Assembly: GCF_047729875.1 (NCBI RefSeq)
Contig: NZ_CP159826.1
Span: forward strand, 1,922,001 to 1,986,000
Reading direction: 5' to 3'
Source of the DNA: Marimicrobium sp913061115
GTDB lineage: Bacteria; Pseudomonadota; Gammaproteobacteria; Pseudomonadales; Halieaceae
DNA length: 64,000 nt
Position numbers and translations under genes: made by a program. Below the pieces are notes generated by a model that did no database searches, had not been told where the DNA came from, and saw nothing but the letters and a program-made list of their open reading frames with translations. Of this stretch, positions 18,161 through 25,558 are shown piece after piece (the first letter of the stretch is position 1; each line of letters begins with the position of its first letter).

Positions 18161-19282
18161 ATGCCCGACATCGTTATCAGCGGAACCGGCCTCTTTACCC
18201 CGGCAGAATCCATCAGCAATGAAGAGCTGGTGACCTCGTTTAATGCCTACGCAGACAACTTCAACGTCGAACAGGCAGAGCAAATCGCCGCAGGCACAGT
18301 GGCGGCCATGCAGCAATCTTCCGCGGAGTTTGTAGAGAAAGCCTCGGGGATCAAGTCTCGCTATGTGATGAACAAAGACGGGATTATCGACCCGAAACGG
18401 ATGGCCCCGCGCTTGCCGGAGCGTTCCAATGATGTTCAATCGATACAGTGTGAAATGGGCGTGGCCGCAGCCCAAGATGCCATGAGAGCAGCTGGTAAGA
18501 CAGCGGCTGACATCGATTTTGTGATAGTCGCCGCGTCTAATATGCAACGCCCCTATCCTGCCATGGCCGTTGAAATTCAGGACGCGCTCGGGATCAAAGG
18601 ATACGGTTTTGACATGAACGTGGCCTGTTCGTCTGCCACCTTCGGTATTCAGCAAGCACGAGACGCGGTCAGGGCCGGCAGCGCGCGATCCGTATTAATA
18701 ATCAACCCTGAAATTTGCAGCGGCCATCTAAACTTTCTTGATCGCGACTCACATTTTATTTTCGGTGACGTATGTACCGCCATCATCGTGGAGAGCGCGA
18801 CTACCGCAACCAGTGATGAGCAATACAGTATCGTAGACAGCAAGTTGCAAACGATTTTCTCCAACAATATTCGCAATAATTTTGGCTTCCTCAACCGGGG
18901 CGACGAGTCCGGGACCGGCGCAAAAGACAAATTATTTATGCAGGAAGGTCGTAAAGTATTCAAAGAGGTTTGTCCGGCAGTCGCGGCTCAAATATCAGGC
19001 CAATTGGAATCCCTTGGCATTTCACCCGATCAGCTCAAGCGACTATGGCTTCACCAGGCAAACCTCAGCATGAACCAACTAATCTCCAAACGCGTTCTCG
19101 GTCGAGACGCTAGCGCTGATGAAGCGCCGATTATTCTCGATGAGTATGCCAATACTAGTTCCGCCGGTTCAATCATTGCGTTTCATAAGCATCGGGCCGA
19201 TTTGAGCAGTGGGGACTTGGGAGTGCTATGCTCTTTTGGCGCAGGCTATAGCATCGGCAGCCTGATACTAAAAAAAGTCTAA
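18161..19282 (+). CDS. Beta-ketoacyl-ACP synthase III-like (FabH-like) protein
   Basis: A thiolase-fold condensing enzyme of the FabH superfamily, 373 residues from the ATG at 18161. An ATG 6 nt upstream is in frame, but GGGA at 18148-18151 is better spaced for the second. The active-site Cys156 lies in MNVACSSATFG. The His is in LWLHQANLSMNQLI and the Asn in DEYANTSSAGSII, completing the Cys-His-Asn triad. It is about 50 residues longer than E. coli FabH, with an insertion near residues 30-90. That fits the stand-alone FabH-like group that includes P. aeruginosa PA3286, described as joining beta-oxidation-derived octanoyl-CoA with malonyl-ACP; the assignment to that group is inference. No fab operon genes are adjacent. 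Confidence 0.85.
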   Translation: MPDIVISGTGLFTPAESISNEELVTSFNAYADNFNVEQAEQIAAGTVAAMQQSSAEFVEKASGIKSRYVMNKDGIIDPKRMAPRLPERSNDVQSIQCEMGVAAAQDAMRAAGKTAADIDFVIVAASNMQRPYPAMAVEIQDALGIKGYGFDMNVACSSATFGIQQARDAVRAGSARSVLIINPEICSGHLNFLDRDSHFIFGDVCTAIIVESATTATSDEQYSIVDSKLQTIFSNNIRNNFGFLNRGDESGTGAKDKLFMQEGRKVFKEVCPAVAAQISGQLESLGISPDQLKRLWLHQANLSMNQLISKRVLGRDASADEAPIILDEYANTSSAGSIIAFHKHRADLSSGDLGVLCSFGAGYSIGSLILKKV

Positions 19283-19368
19283 GCAGCTTCTAATTTTTTA
19301 TTATTGGACGACCAGTTCTCGTTAGCTGCGGCATCAACAGAAGTATCAGTGAATAGCGCGCGCGCACA

Positions 19369-20433
19369 TCAGTCATTACCCAGCAGAGCTCTCAACGCAA
19401 TTAACAACGCCTTATTATCTTCATCGGTGCCTATAGTGATACGAAGATGGTTGTCGATTCGTGGCTTGTCGAAATACCGCACGAGTATGCCCTGATCCCT
19501 CAGGCCAGAAAATAATTTCCTGGCGCTATATTGCGGGTGAGATGCCAAGATGAAATTGGCGCCTGACGGCAATACATCAAATCCGAGTTCGGCCATCGCA
19601 GAACACAATATTTTACGTGTACTAATCACTCGCTCGCAACTATTGCGAAAATAGTCCTCATCGTCAATCGACGCCAAAGCGGCCCGCTGCGCAACAATGT
19701 CCAATGGATAGGAGTTAAAGGAATTCTTCACGCGCCCAAGGGCCTCTATCAGTGTTTTACTGCCCATGGCAAACCCAACCCTCAGGCCGGCTAGTGCTCG
19801 AGATTTAGATAGCGTCTGCACGACTAAAAGATTGTCGTATTCATCGATCAATTGTGTCGCAGATTCGCCGCCAAAATCGATATAGGCTTCGTCTATAACA
19901 ACTACCGACTCAGCACTCCTTTGCAGCAAAGCGCGAATAGAATCCAAACTCATCAGCATGCCGGTGGGTGCATTCGGGTTAGGAATAATGATGCCCCCAT
20001 TTTTTACCGGGTAGGCGGCAGGGTCTATACTAAAATCTTGGTCTAAAGGAATAGTACGGTAGGCGATATCAAACATCGCAGACCAAACCGGATAGAAGCT
20101 GTAACTGACGTCGGGGAAATACAGCGGCAGACTGTGCTTGAGTAATGCCATAAATGCCAAGGCAATGACCTCGTCCGACCCATTGCCCACAAAGACCTGC
20201 TCCGCCTGCAGACCAAAACGCGCGGCTATCGCTTGCCTGAGAGCAACGGATTCGGGATCAGGGTATAGCCGTAACGCATCAGCGCTGACAGCACTAATGG
20301 CCTCCATTACACGAGGGGATGGTGGGTAAGGACTTTCGTTGGTGTTCAGTTTAACCAACTTGTCGAGCAGGGGCTGTTCGCCGGGCAGATAGGGCGTCAG
20401 CGTATTGACCACATCACTCCAGTAACGACTCAT
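19369..20433 (-). CDS. hisC: Histidinol-phosphate aminotransferase
   Basis: Class-I PLP aminotransferase that converts imidazole-acetol phosphate plus glutamate to histidinol phosphate in histidine synthesis. It is 354 residues (E. coli 356). It begins MSRYWSDVVNTLTPYLPGEQ and continues with KLNTNESPYPPSP, FVGNGSDEVIALAF and PNPNAPTGMLM. The PLP-lysine region is TLSKSRALAGLRVGFAMG, and the C-terminal Arg segment is YFDKPRIDNHLRITIGT. It stands alone, away from other his genes, 83 bp downstream of tRNA-Glu on the same strand. Some HisC-like enzymes act on aromatic amino acids, so substrate scope is not certain. Confidence 0.93.
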   Translation of the reverse strand: MSRYWSDVVNTLTPYLPGEQPLLDKLVKLNTNESPYPPSPRVMEAISAVSADALRLYPDPESVALRQAIAARFGLQAEQVFVGNGSDEVIALAFMALLKHSLPLYFPDVSYSFYPVWSAMFDIAYRTIPLDQDFSIDPAAYPVKNGGIIIPNPNAPTGMLMSLDSIRALLQRSAESVVVIDEAYIDFGGESATQLIDEYDNLLVVQTLSKSRALAGLRVGFAMGSKTLIEALGRVKNSFNSYPLDIVAQRAALASIDDEDYFRNSCERVISTRKILCSAMAELGFDVLPSGANFILASHPQYSARKLFSGLRDQGILVRYFDKPRIDNHLRITIGTDEDNKALLIALRALLGND

Positions 20434-20516
20434 GATATGCCCTGACCTTGGACCGAGCCGTGCTTACCGACCCATTTAGGCGGCAAGCCCGAAACAGTAC
20501 CGCGCTTCATTGAAAA

Positions 20517-20592
20517 TGGCGTCCCCTAGGGGGTTCGAACCCCTGTTACCGCCGTGAAAGGGCAGTGTCCTGGACCACTAGACGAAGGGGAC
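20517..20592 (-). tRNA. tRNA-Glu (anticodon TTC)
   Basis: A 76-nt cloverleaf on the minus strand. The acceptor stem is GTCCCCT paired with AGGGGAC. The anticodon arm is CCGCC-type around CTTTCAC with anticodon TTC, and the T arm AGGGGTTCGAACCCCCT contains GTTCGAA. Discriminator G and an encoded CCA are present. The sequence matches the well-conserved gammaproteobacterial tRNA-Glu. Confidence 0.97.
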
Positions 20593-20627
20593 GCAACAAC
20601 TTTTTGCGTTCGTTAAAACGCGGGCCT

Positions 20628-20655
20628 ATTGTACCCAAGCCCCTCTGTGATGCAA
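20628..20655 (-). promoter_or_regulatory. Promoter of tRNA-Glu with GC-rich discriminator
   Basis: Minus strand: TTGCAT, a 16-bp spacer and TACAAT, followed by the GC-rich GGCCCGCG just past the -10. Such discriminators are typical of stable-RNA promoters under stringent control. It lies 36 bp from the tRNA 5' end. Confidence 0.65.
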
Positions 20656-20728
20656 GTTTCGCGACAGAGGCTTTTAGTACTAAATCACCCGATGCCCGCG
20701 CCGCGATGAATGGTCAGCACAGTAAGAC

Positions 20729-21988
20729 TTAATATTTAAAGCCAGTATCGAGCTGTATACGATCGTAGCTCACATCGTCGCCTAGTTTAACGCCTCTGGT
20801 GTTGTCAAAATAATAGGTGGTAGCCACATACCATTTGTCGTCCACCCCGTATGCAGCAGAGAAGCTACTTCCCTTATTATCGGTGCCGCCCCCGGCAAAA
20901 TCAGAGTTTGTAATCACACCTAAGGTGGCATTCGCATCTAGATCTTCATATTGATATTGCACCTGCCAGTCACCCTTTTTCTTGACCTTACCAAGTCGAA
21001 CACCAGCCAAATAACCCGTGTTAAGCTCGTCTGCGTCAGTATTTTTAACGTAATCCGCATACAGACTGAGTGGCATGTCAAACGCCGTCAAAGCTAGCGC
21101 TAATGACGCGTTATAGACGGTGTAATCGTACTCATAGACCTCAACCCCATTAGCGTCAGGGACTGATGAGTTGCCAAAAAATAGACCGTCGAAGATAGCT
21201 TTCTGGCCTTTCGTTGGTATATCAAGGTACCCCACTGCAGTGGTCAAGGTTGCGTCCTCAAAAAGCTCAAAATTAGCGCCCGCCTGAGCCACCCATACCC
21301 CATATTCGCCCTTCTTGCTGTCACTTTCGATAAAGTTATACACGACATTGGTAAAAAACATCTCATTTGCCCAGCCCACCGCAAGGCCCTCTTGACGAAA
21401 GTCCCCATCAAAAATCAACTGACTTTTATCGGGTCTATAATACGGGTTGGCAAAAATGCCCCCCGTCACATACGTTTCGTTTGTCGGTCTCCATGTCGCG
21501 TAAGCCAAATCAAGATTAATATTTTTGCTTGCGCCGCCATCTCCTAGTGTCTGGTTGCTCGAAACAGGGTCATCAGAACCCGTGGCCAGACCGAATCCGA
21601 CCTCTGTCGTGTCGTTGATCCTTGCCACCAAAGCCGGGCGCGCACGAATTCGCCAACGGTCGCGATCATCTTTCCCCTCTTGATCAATGGCCTCGTAACG
21701 AAATCGATAATCTCCTTTCCACTTTATCCTCTCCGACCAAGACATCTTACGGGTCGACTCCTGTAGGGAGGCCACCTCGGCGTTGGTCGCCTCCAGGTTT
21801 TCTTCGATGAGCGTAGTGTTCGTTAGCGCCCGCAACTGCTGATTCTCCATTTCGAGCGCATTCACGCGTTGTGACATTAGCGCAAATTGGGCCTTAAACT
21901 GCTCCCACTCCGCCTCAGGCACTTGCGCAATAGCACCCGAAGCGCTGATCACGCCAAAGCCTAGAATTGCAAAAACCAACCTCTTCAT
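20729..21988 (-). CDS. Porin_5-family outer-membrane porin, probably phosphate-regulated
   Basis: A 419-residue outer-membrane protein. The signal peptide ends near residue 21 (GAIA-QVP). A short coiled-coil segment follows (about 25-75, rich in Q, E and L heptads). Then comes a beta-barrel of alternating aromatic/polar strands (IKWKGDYRFRYEAIDQEG and onward) ending in the typical C-terminal aromatic (DTGFKY). The architecture fits the putative porin family PF16930. Two near-identical PhoB-like boxes and a -10 candidate lie directly upstream, and the pst/pho cluster is nearby. I therefore infer an OprP/PhoE-like role in phosphate uptake; selectivity cannot be read from sequence. GGGAG precedes the ATG. 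Confidence 0.88.
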   Translation of the reverse strand: MKRLVFAILGFGVISASGAIAQVPEAEWEQFKAQFALMSQRVNALEMENQQLRALTNTTLIEENLEATNAEVASLQESTRKMSWSERIKWKGDYRFRYEAIDQEGKDDRDRWRIRARPALVARINDTTEVGFGLATGSDDPVSSNQTLGDGGASKNINLDLAYATWRPTNETYVTGGIFANPYYRPDKSQLIFDGDFRQEGLAVGWANEMFFTNVVYNFIESDSKKGEYGVWVAQAGANFELFEDATLTTAVGYLDIPTKGQKAIFDGLFFGNSSVPDANGVEVYEYDYTVYNASLALALTAFDMPLSLYADYVKNTDADELNTGYLAGVRLGKVKKKGDWQVQYQYEDLDANATLGVITNSDFAGGGTDNKGSSFSAAYGVDDKWYVATTYYFDNTRGVKLGDDVSYDRIQLDTGFKY

Positions 21989-22055
21989 CTTCGTCTCCCA
22001 GTCAATAGACAGTTGAAATAAACGTACTTCACTCTTACTGCGGGAAGATTACAAA

Positions 22056-22131
22056 TTAAACATGACAGCTTTATGACGAAAACTGACAATTTCCTGTTAA
22101 ACATGGCAGCTTTATGACGAAAACTGACAAT
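22056..22131 (-). promoter_or_regulatory. Tandem Pho boxes upstream of the porin
   Basis: Two 35-bp direct repeats (22056-22090 and 22097-22131, one mismatch, 41-bp period). On the minus strand each holds CGTCATAAAGCTGTCAT or its CTGCCAT variant, very close to the PhoB consensus TGTCATAAA-CTGTCAT, followed by an upstream TTGTCAGTTTT half-site. About 10 bp past the gene-proximal box is TAATCT, a -10 candidate, so PhoB would occupy the -35 region as in known Pho promoters. Confidence 0.8.
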
Positions 22132-22152
22132 GGGCCTCGAATGTCATAAAGA

Positions 22153-22180
22153 CATGAACGCTTTGTGACGAAAGCGACAG
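22153..22180 (-). repeat. Degenerate third copy of the Pho-box repeat
   Basis: CATGAACGCTTTGTGACGAA followed by AGCGACAG aligns with the two perfect units (CATGACAGCTTTATGACGAA, AACTGACA). It lies about 55 bp further from the porin and next to the 3' end of the LLM oxidoreductase gene. Adjacent to it, ATGTCATAAAGACATGA on the plus strand also resembles Pho half-sites. Confidence 0.5.
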
Positions 22181-22207
22181 CGAATTGTAGCGTGCAAAAG
22201 GGCTCCG

Positions 22208-23242
22208 TTATGCCGTAATAGATTCCTGCAGCTGCCTAACGGCAACACCACAGACTTCATCATCTATGGGGTTTTCCGGCATAGGAAAGGTAATACGATG
22301 GGCAAGACCACCGAAACGGGAGTGAAATATCTGTGCGATTTCACCGTATGTTCCGCAGGGTACAAATTTACTCAGCATTTCATCAGTGATGATACTCGGC
22401 ATTTTCTGCCAGTTTCCTTGCCGGGTCATATCGAGTAATTGCTGCCCCTTTTCCTGCCAGCCAAACAACTCCAAACTGGGCCAATATGCGGGCGTAGAAT
22501 AGAGAAAGCCAAGTAGATTTCGCATTTTTTCCCATTCGACAGCTACTTGCTGTTTATCCTTTCCTGTAGCCGTCAAAGGTCCGAGCACAAGTTTAAAGTC
22601 ATCTCCGGACCGATCCGCGCGCTCAAAGCCGCCCTGCAGACGCGGCAGACAGACCTCACGAATATATTCGGGGGGTGTATTGGTGGGGTGAGTAATCATG
22701 CCATCAGCTATACGACCGACCATCGTGGTCATCGCGGGACCCACCGCACCACACAGTATTGGAATATCAGGGTGCTCAATCGGTCCCGGGTTAAAGAAGG
22801 GTTGTAACTTCGTCAGCGTGTAATGCTTACCCTCAAAAGACAGACGCTCACCGGTCTGGAAACTGTGAAAAATCGCCTTCATCGCCTGCACATACTCGCG
22901 CAACTGAGGCACTGGAGAATCCCAGCGTGCGGAGTAACGCTTTTCAATATTCGCTTGAACCTGAGTCCCTAAACCGACTTCAAACCTGCCCTTTGACATC
23001 TCCTGCAAATCCCAAGCAGCGATTGCAGTAACCATTGGGCTGCGGGCGAAGGCCACCAGCACAGCCGTGGTTACCGTCAGTTTTTCAGTCGCGTTAAGCG
23101 CCATAGCAGAGAGCAGAAGTCCATCATGAACGGCATCTGGCACTTGCAAACCATTAAAACCCATAGCTTCAGCACGTGCTGCATAGGCTCCAATGTCTCC
23201 TGGCCCCATACCTTCAGGTGTGGAGGCAAATACCTCAAACAT
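22208..23242 (-). CDS. LLM-class (F420/FMN-dependent type) oxidoreductase
   Basis: A luciferase-like monooxygenase-fold TIM barrel of 344 residues from the ATG at 23242 (MFEVFASTPEGMG, with AGGGG 9 nt upstream). A longer frame from 23341 adds 33 residues without family character. Typical segments are YAARAEAMGFNGLQVPD, LTVTTAVLVAFARSPMV, KGRFEVGLGTQVQANIEKR and the C-terminal GTYGEIAQIFHSRFGG. It resembles proteins annotated as F420-dependent (TIGR03617-like, common in mycobacteria). F420 is uncommon in gammaproteobacteria, so FMN is a real alternative. It is divergent from the sulfotransferase gene; a functional link is possible but unproven. Confidence 0.85.
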   Translation of the reverse strand: MFEVFASTPEGMGPGDIGAYAARAEAMGFNGLQVPDAVHDGLLLSAMALNATEKLTVTTAVLVAFARSPMVTAIAAWDLQEMSKGRFEVGLGTQVQANIEKRYSARWDSPVPQLREYVQAMKAIFHSFQTGERLSFEGKHYTLTKLQPFFNPGPIEHPDIPILCGAVGPAMTTMVGRIADGMITHPTNTPPEYIREVCLPRLQGGFERADRSGDDFKLVLGPLTATGKDKQQVAVEWEKMRNLLGFLYSTPAYWPSLELFGWQEKGQQLLDMTRQGNWQKMPSIITDEMLSKFVPCGTYGEIAQIFHSRFGGLAHRITFPMPENPIDDEVCGVAVRQLQESITA

Positions 23243-23540
23243 ATCTAGCGTCCCCTGCCGTTGGAACACACAATTTATCGTATAAAAAAGGCCACGTATC
23301 AAACAGACGTCATCTAAAACGGAATAATGCCAGTATTTCATACCCGATTAACAATCTACCGGGCTTTCACTGGCAAACTTTGGTGCCCAAGGACATCTAT
23401 AGCGATATAATTGTGCATCTCAATAAAAAATCTATTGAACTCTCCACACAGATAATAGGTTCATTAGGTCTAAGCCGTACACTATATCGGCAGCCGGCAA
23501 AGTCGCCTAAGCCGCAAAAGAACAGGACGCCATCCAGCAA
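23243..23540. other. Intergenic region between divergent LLM and sulfotransferase genes
   Basis: About 300 bp without a gene. A TATAAT (23406-23411) lies on the plus strand, but no acceptable -35 sits at 16-18 bp. No strong hairpin, repeat or small coding frame with a ribosome site was found. The promoters of both flanking genes must lie here or nearby. Confidence 0.5.
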
Positions 23541-24680
23541 ATGTATTTTGACTTCGATTACTATTGGCGAGTTCTCCGCCACGTCTGGACACTTAAGGAA
23601 TGGCCAGGGCGCAGACGCATGCTATTTCGCTTGCTCATCCGGGTTCCGCTTAGCACAAGCTTTCACGCTTTATGCTTCGTTCTGGACTACGTTTTCTTTC
23701 CGCGCTTATGGCGACAACGAGTGCAGCAGCCGGTTTTTATTGTCGGTCATGCGCGCAGCGGATCCACTCTAACCCATCGACTGCTGGCTTCGGATGGAGA
23801 ATCTTTTAGCTATTTTCTGTATTGGGAAACTTTTTTCCCTTCCCTGCTACAAAAAAAAATAATCCGCACGCTGGGTTGGGTCGACAAGCACCTGCTCGGT
23901 GGTCCCATTAAAAAAAGATTGGAGGTGTGGGACGAGAAAATGTTCGGCAAGTATCGTCATATCCATGATATGAGCCTCTGGAACTCCGAAGAAGATCAGT
24001 TTGTAATGCGTGCAGCGTTTGTCACCCAGCAATGGGCGCTGGATGTGCCCATGATGGATATCATCGACTTATTCCATGTTGACCAGATGCCACAAAAAAA
24101 GAAGCGTCGTTGGCTGCATCACTACCGCGAATGCATTAAACGTCAACTGCTGCTAAACGGCGGCAATGGCGTTCATCTGAGCAAAAATCCAGTGATGAGT
24201 GGTTGGGTTGAGTCGTTAATCGAAGCGTTTCCCGATGCGCGTATCGTTGTAGTTATGCGAGATCCGACCGAGTGCATCCCCAGCGTACTCAAACTCGTAG
24301 AGGTCACCTGGCACGCGAAAGGTTGGCGACGTGAAGACTTCGAGAAATCCTTGCGCATGCTGACAGATATTTCCTTTGATACTTTCCGTCACCCATATGA
24401 AGTACTCGAACGACATCCCGCGTCATCTCGCGTCGTTGTCGACTACCGCGAGCTCACTACGCAGCCGAGAAAAACCGTACTGGAGATTTATCACCGCCTG
24501 GGCATAAATGTTTCGAAGACGTTTGATAACTGGTTATTAGCCCAGGAGAATAATGAACGAGGGCATAATACGCGCTTTGAATACAGTATCGACGACTATG
24601 AGCTATCGCGCGAACGTATCGAGACGGAACTTTCGGATTTCTTTGACGAGTATAATTGGCCGCGGGAGTCGCAATCGTGA
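23541..24680 (+). CDS. PAPS-dependent sulfotransferase family protein
   Basis: A 379-residue protein of the Sulfotransfer_3 type, expected to move sulfate from PAPS to a hydroxyl or amine of an unknown acceptor. The 5'-phosphosulfate loop is FIVGHARSGSTLTHRLLASD (residues 67-86). The 3'-phosphate-binding segment is RIVVVMRDPTECIPSVLKL, with a conserved HLSKNPVMSGWVESL before it. An N-terminal hydrophobic segment (about 30-55) may attach it to the membrane, which would suit a lipid acceptor. There is no in-frame ATG between an upstream stop and this one, and the ribosome site is weak. Its last codons overlap the next gene (GTGA), so it is co-translated with the SDR. Confidence 0.88.
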   Translation: MYFDFDYYWRVLRHVWTLKEWPGRRRMLFRLLIRVPLSTSFHALCFVLDYVFFPRLWRQRVQQPVFIVGHARSGSTLTHRLLASDGESFSYFLYWETFFPSLLQKKIIRTLGWVDKHLLGGPIKKRLEVWDEKMFGKYRHIHDMSLWNSEEDQFVMRAAFVTQQWALDVPMMDIIDLFHVDQMPQKKKRRWLHHYRECIKRQLLLNGGNGVHLSKNPVMSGWVESLIEAFPDARIVVVMRDPTECIPSVLKLVEVTWHAKGWRREDFEKSLRMLTDISFDTFRHPYEVLERHPASSRVVVDYRELTTQPRKTVLEIYHRLGINVSKTFDNWLLAQENNERGHNTRFEYSIDDYELSRERIETELSDFFDEYNWPRESQS

Positions 24681-25528
24681 AATCATTAGCAGGAAAAACT
24701 GCTTTAATCAGCGGGGCAAGCAGAGGCATAGGGCTGGCGATCGCACGTCGATTTGCTGCGGAGGGTGCCTCAGTTGTGTTGTGCGCCTCTCGCCTTGGTG
24801 CACACGGAAAACTGCAGGGAACGCTGCAGGAAGCCGCAGCTCTTATACAAGCGCAGCACGGTAAAGCAGCCGCAATCGCCTGTGACCTTAGAGACACAGA
24901 GGCAAGAGCAGACCTGCTTGCGCAGGCTGCACAATTTTTCGGCCCCATCGATATCCTCGTTAACAATGCCGCTGCTGCTGATATGACTTTGCCGAGTGCA
25001 GTAACAACGGCACAGCGCAATTTTATGTACGATCTCAATGTCAACGTGCCCATAGAACTGGCTCAGCAGGCAATGCCCAGCATGCGTGAACGAGGCGCTG
25101 GATGGATTTTGAATATCAGCTCTCACAGCTGTGAGCAGCCTATCGTACCCTATCGGGACTCACCCATTGCTGCTCACGTTATTACGGCTTACGGGGCCAC
25201 CAAGGCCGCTCTCAATCGATATTCTAGCGGTCTAGCCCATGAGGTTGCCGAACACGGCATCTACGTCAATACGCTGGCACCAGAGAATATCGTTCTCACT
25301 TCCGGTGCCGAATATGTTCGTGATATTGCCAGACGCAATCCAGATATGGCTGAACCCGTAGAAATGATGGCTGAGGCAGCACTGGCCCTATGCAGCGGTA
25401 GTATTTTGGGTCGGATTTGCTATAGCAGACAGCTAGTGCACAGTATGGGAATTTCCGTGAAATCACTGGATGGACAGACCATACTGGGCAGCGCTTTACT
25501 GCCAGCTGACTTGGACGCCAGCGTATAA
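24677..25528 (+). CDS. SDR-family NAD(P)-dependent oxidoreductase
   Basis: A classical short-chain dehydrogenase/reductase of 283 residues. It has the cofactor motif GASRGIG (13-19), NNAAAADM (from 96), catalytic Ser148/149, and Tyr172/Lys176 in YGATK. The start is the GTG at 24677 (MKSLAGKTALISG), overlapping the sulfotransferase stop with GGGAG upstream; the frame extends further 5' but without homology. The C-terminal tail after the Rossmann core is longer than in FabG and includes SILGRICYSRQLVHSMGI. It probably acts on a hydroxylated lipid or steroid-like substrate related to the neighbouring genes; that is inference. Confidence 0.92.
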   Translation: MKSLAGKTALISGASRGIGLAIARRFAAEGASVVLCASRLGAHGKLQGTLQEAAALIQAQHGKAAAIACDLRDTEARADLLAQAAQFFGPIDILVNNAAAADMTLPSAVTTAQRNFMYDLNVNVPIELAQQAMPSMRERGAGWILNISSHSCEQPIVPYRDSPIAAHVITAYGATKAALNRYSSGLAHEVAEHGIYVNTLAPENIVLTSGAEYVRDIARRNPDMAEPVEMMAEAALALCSGSILGRICYSRQLVHSMGISVKSLDGQTILGSALLPADLDASV

Positions 25529-25558
25529 TTAACTAACCCGCTTGAAAGGATAAGTGAA

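Noticed and set aside
20642..20670. Inverted repeat CCTCTGT / ACAGAGG near tRNA-Glu as a terminator
   Set aside because: No plus-strand gene ends here, the T-run is only four, and the left arm lies within the tRNA-Glu promoter.
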